This document shows, piece after piece, positions 15,925 to 25,402 of a stretch of 64,000 nt of DNA. Positions within the stretch are counted from its first letter, which is position 1; each line of letters starts with the position of its first letter. Source of the stretch: Pseudoduganella rivuli (GTDB lineage: Bacteria; Pseudomonadota; Gammaproteobacteria; Burkholderiales; Burkholderiaceae_D); contig NZ_WKJJ01000016.1 in NCBI RefSeq assembly GCF_009674485.1, forward strand, positions 1 to 64,000, read 5' to 3'. The position numbers and the translations under genes are program-made. The notes under the pieces are model-generated. The model was given only the letters and a program-made list of their open reading frames with translations. It did not search any database and was not told the DNA's origin.

Positions 15925-18186
15925 ATGCCCCAATCCCTTGAGAATCACGTCCCCGCCAAGGACGATCAAGACGATCTGGTATTCCTCGAGGAGCATCCAG
16001 CTGCACCGGCCACGCACGCACCCCGCGAAGTATGGCGGGTGATGATCATCGACGATGACGAAGACGTCCATTCCACCACCACGTTTGCTTTGGGCAACCT
16101 GGACATGCAGCACAGGCCGCTCGAGTTCGTGCACGCGTATTCGGCCGGCCAGGCGCGCGAAATGTTGCGCCACGAAGAGGAAATCGCCGTCATCCTGCTG
16201 GACGTCGTCATGGAGCAGGACGACGCCGGCCTGCATCTGGTGCGCTATATCCGTGAAACGCTGAAACTGGCCGATGTCCGCATCATCTTGCGCACCGGCC
16301 AGCCCGGCTATGCACCGGAAATCGACGCCATCCGCGATTACGACATCAACGATTACAAGACCAAGTCCGAGCTCACCCGCATCAAGCTGTTCACGACGGT
16401 GACGGCGGCGATCCGGTCGTACGAGCAAATCCGCAAGATCAATGACAGCCGCCGCGGCCTGGACCGCATCGTGCACGCCAGTACGGAACTGATGTCGCTG
16501 CACGGCGTGCAAAACTTCGCGGCCGGCGTGCTGACGCAAATTGCCCACCTGCTGGGCCAGGAAACCAATGGCGTGCTGTGCGTGCAGGAATGCCCGGAAG
16601 ACGGTTGCCACGAACTGGTGGTGATGGCGGCGGCCGGCGAATACGTGGAGCACAACAACACGCAACTGACGTGCAGCACGGAGCCCCGCATCGTCACCGC
16701 GATGGAACATACGCTGGCGGAGCGGCGCAACCATTACGAAGACGATGCCGTCACCCTGTATTTCGCGGGCAAGGCCAGCCGGGCGTTTGTGGCGTTCCTG
16801 CACACTACCCGTACGCTGACGGAAATCGAACAACGCTTGCTGGAAGTCTTTTGCAGCAATGTGGCGGTCGGCCTCGATAACGTGGAACTGGTATCGCACC
16901 TGCATAACGCGGCGTTTTACGACTCGCTGTCCAAGCTGCCGAACCGTACCCGCCTGGTGGAAATCCTCGATGCCGCCCTCTCCGGTCCCGGCAAGGACGA
17001 CGCCACCCTGTCGCTGGTCGACCTGGACCACTTCGCGGAAACCAACGATGCGCTGGGCCACCAGTTCGGCGACGAATTGCTGGTCGCCGTCGCGGAACGC
17101 CTGCAATCGCGGCTGGGCCAGCATTTGACGGTGGCCCGCCTCGGCGGCGACATCTTCTGCGTGCTGGGCGACGCGGCGCAAGTGAACCCGACCACCATCC
17201 TGGGCCTGTTCCAGGTCCCGTTCAGCATCGAAGGCCAGGACGTGCAACTGTCCGCCACCCTGGGCCTGGTGCGGCTGGCCGAACACGAAGGCACGGGCGC
17301 CGACGCGTTGAAGGACGCCGATATTGCGCTCAAGCGCGCGAAATCCATGCAGCGCGCCGGCCACTTCTATTATTCGCGCAGCATGGGCGTGGAGATCCGC
17401 GAACGCGTGCGCATGATGCACGCGCTGCGCACGGCATTTGGCCAGAACCAGCTGTTCGTCGTCTACCAGCCGCAAATCGACCTGGTCACGCGCCGCCCCG
17501 TTGGCGCGGAAGCGCTGCTGCGCTGGCAAACGGCCGACGGCAAATTCGTCTCGCCCGACAAGTTCATCCCGATCGCGGAATACTCCGGCCTGATCATCGA
17601 CATGGGCGAATGGGTGATGCGCACGGCGTGCCGCGAACTGGTGGGTCTGCGCGCCGCGGGCCACGACAACTTCACGATGTCGATCAACGTGTCGCAAGTG
17701 CAGTTCCGCCATCCGTATTTCCTGGAAATGCTGCGCCGCGCGCTGGCCGACACCGGCGCGCCGCCGGAATTCGTCGAACTGGAAATCACGGAATCCATGG
17801 CCATGGAAGAGCCGGACCTGCTGATTAAAATGCTGGCGCAGATCAAGCAGACCGGCGTGTCGATCGCCATCGACGATTTCGGCACGGGCTTCTCGTCGCT
17901 GTCGTACCTGCAGCGCCTGCAAATCGACCGCCTGAAAATCGACCGCGCCTTTGTCACGGAAATTACCGGCTCGGCACGGGGCAGCTCGATTGCGGAAATG
18001 GTGATTCAACTGGGCCGCAACCTGGGCCTGGCCGTGATCGCCGAAGGCGTCGAAGATGAACGCCAGGCGCAAATCCTGCAATCCCTGGGCTGCCCGCTGG
18101 CGCAAGGCTTCCTGTTTGCCCGCCCGATGACAGCCGATGCATTGAATGGCTGGCTCAGCAACGATGCATTGGCGGGCGTGGCGTAA
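15925..18186 (+). CDS. response regulator with REC, DUF3369, degenerate GGDEF and EAL domains
   Basis: A 753-residue c-di-GMP regulator. REC domain about residues 38-165: acidic pocket IIDDDED, phosphoacceptor Asp in ILLDVVME, switch Thr in RTGQPG, Lys in YKTKSE. DUF3369 about 165-320. GGDEF about 325-480 with LVDLDHFAETND intact but the signature changed to GGDIF, so it should not make c-di-GMP. EAL about 500-745 with intact EALLRW, NVSQVQF, EITES, DDFGTGFSSL, KIDRAF and AEGVED, predicting phosphodiesterase activity controlled by phosphorylation. ATG 15925 has a GGAGAA site. No kinase adjoins. A terminator follows. Confidence 0.9.
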   Translation: MPQSLENHVPAKDDQDDLVFLEEHPAAPATHAPREVWRVMIIDDDEDVHSTTTFALGNLDMQHRPLEFVHAYSAGQAREMLRHEEEIAVILLDVVMEQDDAGLHLVRYIRETLKLADVRIILRTGQPGYAPEIDAIRDYDINDYKTKSELTRIKLFTTVTAAIRSYEQIRKINDSRRGLDRIVHASTELMSLHGVQNFAAGVLTQIAHLLGQETNGVLCVQECPEDGCHELVVMAAAGEYVEHNNTQLTCSTEPRIVTAMEHTLAERRNHYEDDAVTLYFAGKASRAFVAFLHTTRTLTEIEQRLLEVFCSNVAVGLDNVELVSHLHNAAFYDSLSKLPNRTRLVEILDAALSGPGKDDATLSLVDLDHFAETNDALGHQFGDELLVAVAERLQSRLGQHLTVARLGGDIFCVLGDAAQVNPTTILGLFQVPFSIEGQDVQLSATLGLVRLAEHEGTGADALKDADIALKRAKSMQRAGHFYYSRSMGVEIRERVRMMHALRTAFGQNQLFVVYQPQIDLVTRRPVGAEALLRWQTADGKFVSPDKFIPIAEYSGLIIDMGEWVMRTACRELVGLRAAGHDNFTMSINVSQVQFRHPYFLEMLRRALADTGAPPEFVELEITESMAMEEPDLLIKMLAQIKQTGVSIAIDDFGTGFSSLSYLQRLQIDRLKIDRAFVTEITGSARGSSIAEMVIQLGRNLGLAVIAEGVEDERQAQILQSLGCPLAQGFLFARPMTADALNGWLSNDALAGVA

Positions 18187-18209
18187 TTCGCGAAATTCAA
18201 GCGCCCAAT

Positions 18210-18240
18210 AAAAAACGCTATCGGTGGGATAGCGTTTTTT
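18210..18240. terminator. bidirectional rho-independent terminator
   Basis: AAAAAACGCTATC (18210-18222) pairs with GATAGCGTTTTTT (18228-18240). T runs on both strands let it end both the EAL gene and the convergent CBS gene. Confidence 0.92.
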
Positions 18241-18258
18241 TATTGGGGCGGGCCGGAA

Positions 18259-18714
18259 TTAATCGGCCGGTTGTTCCGCTTCGGCGGGCCAGTCGCGGAT
18301 ATATGCCTTGAGCATGCGGTTTTCAAAGCTTTGCGCTTCCAGCACGGCGCGCGCCACGTCATAGAACGAAATCACGCCCAGCAGGGTTTTCGCATTCATG
18401 ACAGGCAGGTAGCGGGCATGCTTTTCCAGCATGATCCGGCGCACTTCATTGACTTCGGTATCCGGCGTCACGGTGATCGGGTGGTCTTCCATGTGCTTGC
18501 GCACGGTACCGCCGCCAACCGAGCCATCGTTTTCGTGCAGCGCTTTCAGCACTTCACGGAACGTCAGCATGCCGACCAGGTCGCCGAATTCCATCACCAC
18601 CAGCGACCCGATATCCTTTTCCGCCATGGTTTTCGCGGCTTCCACCAGCGGCTGGTCGGGAGTAATGGTGTAAAGAATATTGCCTTTAACTTGCAGAATT
18701 TCGGAGACTTTCAT
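18259..18714 (-). CDS. CBS-domain pair protein
   Basis: A 151-residue cytosolic protein made of two CBS motifs in tandem (about residues 8-60 and 75-130). Repeating elements such as DIGSLVVMEFGDLVGMLTFREVL and ARYLPVMNAKTLLGVISFYDV are typical. Such stand-alone pairs bind adenine nucleotides and act as energy sensors; its target is unknown. Divergent from metY, convergent with the EAL gene. Confidence 0.88.
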   Translation of the reverse strand: MKVSEILQVKGNILYTITPDQPLVEAAKTMAEKDIGSLVVMEFGDLVGMLTFREVLKALHENDGSVGGGTVRKHMEDHPITVTPDTEVNEVRRIMLEKHARYLPVMNAKTLLGVISFYDVARAVLEAQSFENRMLKAYIRDWPAEAEQPAD

Positions 18715-18907
18715 TTTGGGCCGTCCTGTTATTCGTAATCGGGGGGTTCATCGTTAGCCTTAAGACCGAATGTAACGTATGGATAGGAAAAAATCCAGTA
18801 TTGCACTGAATGAAATCTTCACTCTTTGCAACGCTGTTGTTCAGAGAATAAATTTCAGAGTACGATTCCGGCAACTCAACCTTCTCAATCCACCCAAGAG
18901 AGCCATC

Positions 18908-20230
18908 ATGAGCGGTCCCCAATACCCTGGTTTCGATACGCTTGCTTTGCATGCAGGCGCCGCGCCCGATCCGGCCACCGGCGCCCGTGCCACCCCGATT
19001 CATTTCACGTCGTCGTTTGCGTTCCGCGATTCCGACCATGCGGCGTCGCTGTTCAATATGGAACGCGCAGGCCACGTGTATTCGCGCATTTCCAATCCCA
19101 CCAATGCCGTGCTGGAAGAGCGCATCGCGGCGCTGGAAGGCGGCGTGGCGGGCATCGCCACCGCCAGCGGCCAGGCCGCCATGCACCTGGGCCTGGCCAC
19201 CATTGCCGGCGCCGGCTCGCACATCGTGGCGTCGCGCGCGCTGTATGGCGGTTCGCACAACCTGCTCGGCTACACGCTGAAGCGCTTCGGCATCGAGACC
19301 ACGTTCGTCGATCCGCGCGACCTCGATGCGTGGCGCGCCGCGATCCGCCCTGAAACCAAAGTCCTGTTCGCGGAAACGCTGGGTAATCCCGGCCTCGACG
19401 TGCTCGACATCCCCGCCGTCGCGGCGCTGGCGCACGAACACCACTTGCCGCTGATGGTGGATTCCACTTTCACCACTCCGTACCTGATGCGCCCGTTCGA
19501 TTTGGGCGCCGACCTGGTATTCCACTCCGCCACCAAGTTCCTGTGCGGCCACGGCACGGCCATCGGCGGCTTGCTGGTCGACGGCGGCACCTTTGACTGG
19601 CAGGCGGCCTACGATAAAACCGGCCGCTTTGCCGAACTGTGCGAACCGTACGACGGCTTCCACGGCATGGTGTTCGCGGAAGAATCCACCGTGGCGCCGT
19701 TCGCGCTGCGCGCGCGCCGCGAGGGTTTGCGGGACTTTGGCGCCGCCATGAGCCCCCACAACGCGTTCGCCATCCTGCAAGGCGTGGAAACGCTGGGCCT
19801 GCGCATGGAACGCCACGTGGCCAATACGCGCAAGGTGGTGGACTTCCTCGTGTCGCACCCGGCCGTGGAATCCGTGTCGTACCCGGAGCTGCCGTCGCAC
19901 CCGGATTACGAACTGGCCAAGCGCCTGCTGCCGAAAGGCTGCGGCGCCGTGTTTTCGTTCACGCTGAAGGGCGACCGCGCCGCGGGCCGTCGCTTCGCCG
20001 ATGGGCTGAAGGTGTTTTCGCACCTGGCCAACGTGGGCGATGCGAAGTCGCTGGTGATCCACCCCGCTTCCACCACGCACTTCCGCGTTCCCGCCGACCA
20101 GCTGGCAGCATCCGGCATCGCCGAAGGCACGATGCGGCTGTCGGTGGGCCTGGAAGATCCGGCGGACTTGCTGGAAGACCTGGCGCGCGGATTGAAACTG
20201 GCTACCGCCTTGGCGCAGAAAGGAGCGTGA
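18908..20230 (+). CDS. metY: O-acetylhomoserine sulfhydrylase
   Basis: PLP enzyme that makes homocysteine from O-acetylhomoserine and sulfide in methionine biosynthesis. The 440-residue length and the mid-protein insertion (the segment from GGTFDWQAAYD to PYDGFHGM) separate it from the roughly 400-residue MetZ/MetB types. The PLP Lys is in HSATKFLCGHG, and YSRISNPTN and ASGQAAM bind the cofactor. I start at 18908 (MSGPQYPGFD); an in-frame ATG at 18779 gives an unlikely basic extension. No SAM or SAH riboswitch was recognised in the 193-base leader. The next gene begins 1 base after the stop. Confidence 0.92.
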   Translation: MSGPQYPGFDTLALHAGAAPDPATGARATPIHFTSSFAFRDSDHAASLFNMERAGHVYSRISNPTNAVLEERIAALEGGVAGIATASGQAAMHLGLATIAGAGSHIVASRALYGGSHNLLGYTLKRFGIETTFVDPRDLDAWRAAIRPETKVLFAETLGNPGLDVLDIPAVAALAHEHHLPLMVDSTFTTPYLMRPFDLGADLVFHSATKFLCGHGTAIGGLLVDGGTFDWQAAYDKTGRFAELCEPYDGFHGMVFAEESTVAPFALRARREGLRDFGAAMSPHNAFAILQGVETLGLRMERHVANTRKVVDFLVSHPAVESVSYPELPSHPDYELAKRLLPKGCGAVFSFTLKGDRAAGRRFADGLKVFSHLANVGDAKSLVIHPASTTHFRVPADQLAASGIAEGTMRLSVGLEDPADLLEDLARGLKLATALAQKGA

Positions 20231-20231
20231 G

Positions 20232-21032
20232 ATGATTGTCGATATTCACGGCGTGCCCGCCTACGCCTATACCGGCGGCAAGGCCTTCGATCCCGACCTG
20301 CCCACCGTGGTGTTCATCCACGGCGCGCAAAACGACCATTCCGTATGGGCGCTGCAAAGCCGCTACCTGGCGCACCACGGCTACAGCGTGCTGGCGGTGG
20401 ACTTGCCGGGCCACGGCCGCAGCAAGGGCGCCGCCAAACGCACTGTGGAAGAGATGGCGGACTGGCTGCTGGTGGTGCTGGCGGCCGCCGGCGTCACCCG
20501 GGCCGCGCTGGTGGGCCACAGCATGGGGTCGCTGATTGCGCTGGAAACCGCACATAAGGCGCCCGACCGCGTGACGAAACTGGCGCTGCTGGGTTCCACC
20601 TTCCCCATGAAGGTGTCGGATGCGCTGCTGGGCACATCGCGCGACAACGAACAGGCGGCCATCGACATGGTCAATATCTTTTCCCATTCGTCGATGGCGC
20701 AAAAACCGTCGTGCCCCGGCCCCGGCTTTTCCGTCATGGGCGGCGCGCGGCGGCTGATGCAGCGCATGTCGCAGATCAATCCGGAACAGCTGTTTTATAC
20801 GGATTTCTTTGCCTGCAACGCCTATGCGAACGGCGAGATTGCCGCGCAATCCGTGGGCTGTCCCGTCCTGTTCGTGCTTGGCGCGAAAGACGTGATGACG
20901 CCGCCGAAGTCGGCCAAAGGCTTGCTGGCGGCCATGCCCCATGCGAAAACCATCACCGTCGATGCGGGCCACGCGATGATGCAGGAACAGCCGGACGCCG
21001 TGCTGGACGCGCTGGCGGCTTTCCTGCGCTGA
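20232..21032 (+). CDS. alpha/beta hydrolase
   Basis: A 266-residue alpha/beta-fold hydrolase of unknown substrate. Catalytic residues: nucleophile Ser in GHSMGSL, acid Asp in GAKDVMTPP, His in DAGHAMMQEQ; the oxyanion-hole segment VFIHGAQNDHSVW is intact. It starts 1 base after the metY stop with GGAGCG overlapping the metY end, so the two are co-translated. A link to methionine or homoserine ester metabolism is possible, since homoserine acetyltransferases share this fold, but it lacks their size. Confidence 0.88.
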   Translation: MIVDIHGVPAYAYTGGKAFDPDLPTVVFIHGAQNDHSVWALQSRYLAHHGYSVLAVDLPGHGRSKGAAKRTVEEMADWLLVVLAAAGVTRAALVGHSMGSLIALETAHKAPDRVTKLALLGSTFPMKVSDALLGTSRDNEQAAIDMVNIFSHSSMAQKPSCPGPGFSVMGGARRLMQRMSQINPEQLFYTDFFACNAYANGEIAAQSVGCPVLFVLGAKDVMTPPKSAKGLLAAMPHAKTITVDAGHAMMQEQPDAVLDALAAFLR

Positions 21033-21039
21033 CCTGCCC

Positions 21040-21077
21040 GCCGCCTGATCCGCACCGGATACCAGGGATCAGGCGGC
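21040..21077. terminator. 12-bp hairpin between convergent genes, overlapping the yihY stop
   Basis: GCCGCCTGATCC (21040-21051) pairs perfectly with GGATCAGGCGGC (21066-21077), loop 14 bases. The right arm includes the stop codon and last codons of the yihY gene. No T tract follows on either strand, so the call as terminator is tentative. Confidence 0.5.
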
Positions 21078-22451
21078 GCCCTCGAAGTGCTGCACCAGGC
21101 TCACTTGCAAGCCCTGCTCGACCGCCCCTTCCACGTGCCGCGCCAGCTGCGCCGCCTCGACGGCGGCCAGGCGGTCCGCCTCGTCATCGCTGTCGCCGGC
21201 CGCGCCGGCATTGATCGCCATGCCGCCGAACACGAACACGCGGTACACATCGGCCAGGGTCAGGCGCTCGACATTGGCGAGTAATACCCAGTTATCGATC
21301 CCTTCGCTGACCCGCTTGCCCCACTGCACGCGGGGCGGCGCATCGGATTTGACCTTGCCGACCCAGCCCTGGGCCGCCATCCGTTCCAGCAACGTATCCA
21401 TTTCATCGAAGCCGATGCGCGTGCACGCGCGGATCGCCGCCGCACTGACCAGCGCCGTGTCGCCATAGCGCGACGCCGCGTACAGCACTTTCAGGATGGC
21501 CATGGCATCGACGAATTCCCCGCCCGGCGGCGCTTCGTGCCACCATCGTTCATATTTCACGACCGGCAGCGCCGCGACGAACAGCGCGCCGATCAAGGTG
21601 ATCAGCCACGACAAATAAATCCAGATCAGGAACAGCGGCAAGGCCGCCAGCGCGCCGTAAATCTTCGAATACGTGGGAAATTGCGTGATGAACACGGCAA
21701 AACCCCGCTTGGCCAGCTCGAAGAACAGCGCCGCCAGCAAGCCGCCCCACAGCGCATCGCGCCAGTCCACCTGGCGGTTCGGCACCACGGTGTACATCAG
21801 CGTGAACCCTGCCGTGGTGGCAGACAGCGACAGCAGCGTGTACAAGATGGCGCCCAGCACCGGCACGTCGCCCACCAGGTCGCTGGTGGCCATGTACACC
21901 TGGGTCGACATCGACAGCGACACGCCCACCAGCACCGGCCCCAGGGTCAGCAGCGCCCAGTACACGAGAATACGGCGCGTCCAGCTGCGTTCCGCCTTGA
22001 CCCGCCAGATGCGGTTGAACACTTTTTCAATGGTGCCCATCATGGCCACCGACGTGAACACCAGCGCCACCGCACCGACCGCCGACAGGCGCGTGGCCTT
22101 GCTGGCAAATATCGTGACATTGTTGAGGATCGGCGTGGCGATCTGTTTCGGCATCACGTTTTGCACGAAATACGCTTCCAGCGCCTTGCGCAGCACGGCA
22201 AACATAGGGAAGGTCGTGAAAATCGCCAGCGCGATGGTGACCAGCGGCACCAGCGCAAACACGGTGGTAAAGGTGAGGCTGCCTGCCACCTGCGGCAAGC
22301 TTTCTTCGCGCAGGCGCCGGCCTGCAAAGCGCAGCATGTCGCGGATTTCGCGCCATGACAGCGAACGGACGGCGCCGACGCCATCTTGCACATTGCGCGA
22401 GACCGACGCCAGCAAGGGGGAAATCAACGGGGAGATAATCTTGTTAACCAT
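21069..22451 (-). CDS. YihY/BrkB-family inner membrane protein
   Basis: A 460-residue protein with about six membrane segments in residues 60-300 and a soluble C-terminal region of some 150 residues. Conserved family blocks include LPQVAGSLTFTTVFALVPL, MGTIEKVFNRIWRV, PNRQVDWRDALWGGL and FPTYSKIYGALAALPLFLIWIYL (shortened here to the recognisable core YGALAALPLFLIW). The C-terminal part resembles a winged-helix region. Function unknown; once mis-annotated as RNase BN. Divergent from wrbA over 39 bases, as in related genomes. Confidence 0.9.
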   Translation of the reverse strand: MVNKIISPLISPLLASVSRNVQDGVGAVRSLSWREIRDMLRFAGRRLREESLPQVAGSLTFTTVFALVPLVTIALAIFTTFPMFAVLRKALEAYFVQNVMPKQIATPILNNVTIFASKATRLSAVGAVALVFTSVAMMGTIEKVFNRIWRVKAERSWTRRILVYWALLTLGPVLVGVSLSMSTQVYMATSDLVGDVPVLGAILYTLLSLSATTAGFTLMYTVVPNRQVDWRDALWGGLLAALFFELAKRGFAVFITQFPTYSKIYGALAALPLFLIWIYLSWLITLIGALFVAALPVVKYERWWHEAPPGGEFVDAMAILKVLYAASRYGDTALVSAAAIRACTRIGFDEMDTLLERMAAQGWVGKVKSDAPPRVQWGKRVSEGIDNWVLLANVERLTLADVYRVFVFGGMAINAGAAGDSDDEADRLAAVEAAQLARHVEGAVEQGLQVSLVQHFEGAA

Positions 22452-22490
22452 GAAGCTGTCTAAAAATCGTGTGGCCCATATAATAATGCA

Positions 22491-23102
22491 ATGACCACAC
22501 CAGACCTCATCATTCTTGTCTTATATTACTCCCGCCATGGCGCCACCCGCCGTCTTGCCGAGCTGATCGGCCAAGGCATCGACAGTGTGCCGGGCTGCGA
22601 AGCGCGCCTGCGCACCGTGCCGGCCGTGTCCAGTGTAGCGGAAGCAACGGCATCGAATGTGCCGGATGACGGCGCCCCCTACGTGGAACTGGACGATTTA
22701 AGGGATTGCGCGGGGCTGGCCCTGGGCTCCCCTACCCGCTTCGGCAACATGGCGTCGGCCATGAAGTATTTCTGGGATGGCACGTCGGCCGAGTGGGTGT
22801 CCGGCACGCTGGCAGGCAAACCGGCCTGTGTCTTCACGTCGACCGGCAGCCTGCACGGCGGCCAGGAATCCACGTTGCTGACCATGATGATCCCGCTGCT
22901 GCACCACGGCATGATGGTGATGGGCTTGCCTTATACCAATCCCGAACTGATGACGACGTCCAGCGGCGGCTCGCCGTATGGCGCCACGCACTGGGCGGGA
23001 CTGGACGGCAAGCGGACGCTGACGGATGATGAGAAAAAGCTCGCCGTATCGCAGGGCAAGCGGCTGGCGGAAACCGCCTGGAAATTGCGGAGCGCATCAT
23101 GA
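22491..23102 (+). CDS. wrbA: WrbA-type NAD(P)H:quinone oxidoreductase
   Basis: A 203-residue flavodoxin-like enzyme that reduces quinones with two electrons, protecting against redox cycling. FMN-binding motifs: phosphate loop YYSRHGATRRLA, then GSPTRFGNMASAMKYFWD and STGSLHGGQE. First gene of a run of six closely packed plus-strand genes; its stop overlaps the next start (ATGA). Confidence 0.93.
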   Translation: MTTPDLIILVLYYSRHGATRRLAELIGQGIDSVPGCEARLRTVPAVSSVAEATASNVPDDGAPYVELDDLRDCAGLALGSPTRFGNMASAMKYFWDGTSAEWVSGTLAGKPACVFTSTGSLHGGQESTLLTMMIPLLHHGMMVMGLPYTNPELMTTSSGGSPYGATHWAGLDGKRTLTDDEKKLAVSQGKRLAETAWKLRSAS

Positions 23103-23527
23103 CCGACCCGATAATCAAGCCAATGAACGATAACAAGCAGAAGTTCTTCCATATCGGCGCGGTCGCCAGCATGGGATTGCTGATCCTGTGGTGCGTCGCC
23201 TGGGAAACCCTGATCGCGCCGCTGAAGCCGGGTGGTTCGTGGCTGGCGCTGAAAGCCGCGCCGCTGCTGTTCCCGCTGGCCGGCATCCTGAAACGCGACA
23301 TTTATACGCTGCAATGGACATCGATGATGGTCTTGCTGTACTTCGCGGAAGGCGTGGTGCGGGGCTGGAGCGACCTCGGCGCCACGTCGTCGTGGCTGGG
23401 CTGGGGCGAAGCCGCCATCGTCATCGTGTACTTCATTTGCGCCGTCATGTACGTGCGCCCCTACAAGCAGGCGGCCCGCAAGATCGCCAAGGACTTGCTG
23501 GACAAGGTCAATACGACTGCAAAATGA
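23099..23527 (+). CDS. DUF2069 membrane protein
   Basis: A 142-residue integral membrane protein with four hydrophobic segments (roughly residues 18-38, 45-62, 70-90, 100-122) and a basic C-terminal tail. The central motif PLLFPLAGILKRDIYTLQW (19 residues) is typical of the DUF2069 family. Function unknown. It overlaps wrbA by 4 bases; the wrbA-DUF2069 pair is common in betaproteobacteria. Confidence 0.85.
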   Translation: MTDPIIKPMNDNKQKFFHIGAVASMGLLILWCVAWETLIAPLKPGGSWLALKAAPLLFPLAGILKRDIYTLQWTSMMVLLYFAEGVVRGWSDLGATSSWLGWGEAAIVIVYFICAVMYVRPYKQAARKIAKDLLDKVNTTAK

Positions 23528-23531
23528 CACC

Positions 23532-24971
23532 ATGACCCACGCCACCGCCCTGCCGACCGCCGCCGCCCACGCCTTCCTGGCCCACTGCCGTACCTTGCTG
23601 GGCGATGCGCACGTGCTGACGCGTGACGGTGAAATGGAGCCCTATTTGACGGACTGGCGGGGACGTTTCACCGGCAGCGCGCTGGCCGTGCTGCGGCCGG
23701 GTTCCGTGCAGCAAGTCGCCGATACGGTGCGGGCTTGCGCCCAGTGGCGCGTGCCCATCGTGCCGCAGGGCGGCAAAACCGGGCTGGTGCTGGGCAGCGT
23801 GCCGGACGGCACGGGAACCGCCATCGTGCTGTCGCTGGCGCGGCTGGATCGCATCCGCAACGTCGACCCGTTCAACCGCACCATCACCGTCGATGCCGGC
23901 TGCATCCTGCAAATCGTTCAGCAGGCGGCGCAAGAGCATGGCTGTTTGTTCCCCCTGTCGCTGGCGGCGGAAGGCAGTTGCACCATCGGCGGGAACCTGG
24001 CCACCAACGCGGGCGGCACCGCCGTCCTGCGCTATGGCAATATGCGCGAATTGTGTCTGGGGCTGGAAGTCGTGACGCCGCAGGGTGAACTGTGGGATGG
24101 CTTGCGCGCGCTGCGCAAGGACAACACGGGCTATGACTTGCGCGACCTGTATATCGGCGCGGAAGGCACGCTGGGGATTATCACTGGCGCGGTGCTGAAG
24201 CTGTATCCGCAGCCGAAAGCGTGCATCACGGCGCTGGCCGCGCTGCCGTCGCCGGAAGCGGCGCTGGACTTACTGAAACTGGCGCAAGACCGCTGCGGCG
24301 CCAGCCTGACCGGTTTTGAACTGATGTCGGCGTTTTGCCTGCACCTGGTGCGCACGCAATTTCCCCAGTTGCCGCAGCCGTTCACGGCGGCCCATCCTCA
24401 ATATGTGCTGCTGGAATTGTCCAGCAGCGAATCGGAAACCCACGCGGTGGCGCTGCTGGAACATACCATTGGCGCGGCGCTGGAGCGCCACATCATCGCC
24501 GACGCCGTGGTGGCCACGTCCATCGCGCAATCGCAATCGCTGTGGCAATTGCGCGAACATATCCCGCTGGCGCAGGCCAAGGCCGGCAAGAACATCAAGC
24601 ACGACATTTCACTGCCCGTGTCGTCGATTCCGGCCTTTATCGCGCAGACGGCGCCGCGCCTGCAGCAAGCCTTTCCCGGCTGCCAGCTGGTGTGCTTCGG
24701 CCACCTGGGCGACGGCAACCTGCATTTCAACGTGGCGCCGCCGGATGGCATCGGCCATGATGCCTTCCTGGCCAACCAGGCCGAAGTCAACCGGCTGGTG
24801 CACGATGCGGTCGACCATTTCGACGGCTCGATTTCCGCCGAACACGGTATCGGCGCACTCAAGCGCGACGAACTGGCGCGCTACAAATCGCCGCTCGAAC
24901 TGAACCTGATGCGAGCCATCAAGCAGGCGCTCGATCCGCACAACATCATGAACCCGGGGAAAATCCTGTGA
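23532..24971 (+). CDS. FAD-binding oxidoreductase (D-2-hydroxyacid dehydrogenase family)
   Basis: A 479-residue flavoprotein. The FAD_binding_4 domain (about residues 45-220) has VPIVPQGGKTGLVLG and the later GAEGTLGIITGAVLKLYP. The FAD-oxidase C-terminal domain contains HLGDGNLHFNV and SAEHGIGALKRDEL, with His residues that bind metal and substrate. Family members oxidise D-lactate or D-2-hydroxyglutarate; the exact substrate is not clear here. It starts 4 bases after the DUF2069 stop and overlaps the next gene by 4 bases. Confidence 0.88.
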   Translation: MTHATALPTAAAHAFLAHCRTLLGDAHVLTRDGEMEPYLTDWRGRFTGSALAVLRPGSVQQVADTVRACAQWRVPIVPQGGKTGLVLGSVPDGTGTAIVLSLARLDRIRNVDPFNRTITVDAGCILQIVQQAAQEHGCLFPLSLAAEGSCTIGGNLATNAGGTAVLRYGNMRELCLGLEVVTPQGELWDGLRALRKDNTGYDLRDLYIGAEGTLGIITGAVLKLYPQPKACITALAALPSPEAALDLLKLAQDRCGASLTGFELMSAFCLHLVRTQFPQLPQPFTAAHPQYVLLELSSSESETHAVALLEHTIGAALERHIIADAVVATSIAQSQSLWQLREHIPLAQAKAGKNIKHDISLPVSSIPAFIAQTAPRLQQAFPGCQLVCFGHLGDGNLHFNVAPPDGIGHDAFLANQAEVNRLVHDAVDHFDGSISAEHGIGALKRDELARYKSPLELNLMRAIKQALDPHNIMNPGKIL

Positions 24972-25402
24972 AGCTGCCGCGCACCGCCCTGCTGTTGATC
25001 CTCCTGGCCGGTGGCGCCAGCCACGCGCAAACCGTGCACAAATGCACGGTGGACGGCAAGGTCACGTACACGGAGCAGCCGTGCCAGGCCGGCACGGCGG
25101 CCGTGATTGCCGTCCCCGAAGCCCCGCAGCCCAATCCCAATGCGGCCGCCGACTTGAAACGCATGCAAAAGGAAGCCAGCACGCTGGAACGCGAACGCCA
25201 CAAGCGCGAAGCAGCCGACGACCGCGCCCAGCAACAGGCGGCCCGCGCGGCGCAGGCGCGCCACAAGCAGTGCGCGAAGCTGAAACTGGAAAAGAAATGG
25301 GCCGATGACGAAGTGCGCGGTGCGCTGGTGCAAAACCTGGACCGCGCCAAGACGCGTGCCCAGCGCGCCGCCGACAAGCTGGCGCTGGAGTGCCCGGGCT
25401 GA
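24968..25402 (+). CDS. DUF4124-domain periplasmic protein
   Basis: A 144-residue protein with a GTG start that overlaps the preceding stop (GTGA). A Sec signal peptide covers residues 1-20 (RTALLLILLAGGASHAQ, cleavage after SHA). Then comes a short DUF4124 domain with two Cys (HKCTVDGKVTYTEQPCQAG), and a long charged helix rich in Arg, Lys, Glu and Ala with another Cys pair near the end. Function unknown. The next gene starts on the last base of its stop. Confidence 0.85.
   Translation: MKLPRTALLLILLAGGASHAQTVHKCTVDGKVTYTEQPCQAGTAAVIAVPEAPQPNPNAAADLKRMQKEASTLERERHKREAADDRAQQQAARAAQARHKQCAKLKLEKKWADDEVRGALVQNLDRAKTRAQRAADKLALECPG

Noticed and set aside
15829..18105. A 758-residue minus-strand frame opposite the REC-DUF3369-GGDEF-EAL gene
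   Set aside because: Shadow composition, no domain, covers a certain gene.
18715..18907. SAM or SAH riboswitch upstream of metY
   Set aside because: I could not find the conserved cores of either type in the 193-base leader.
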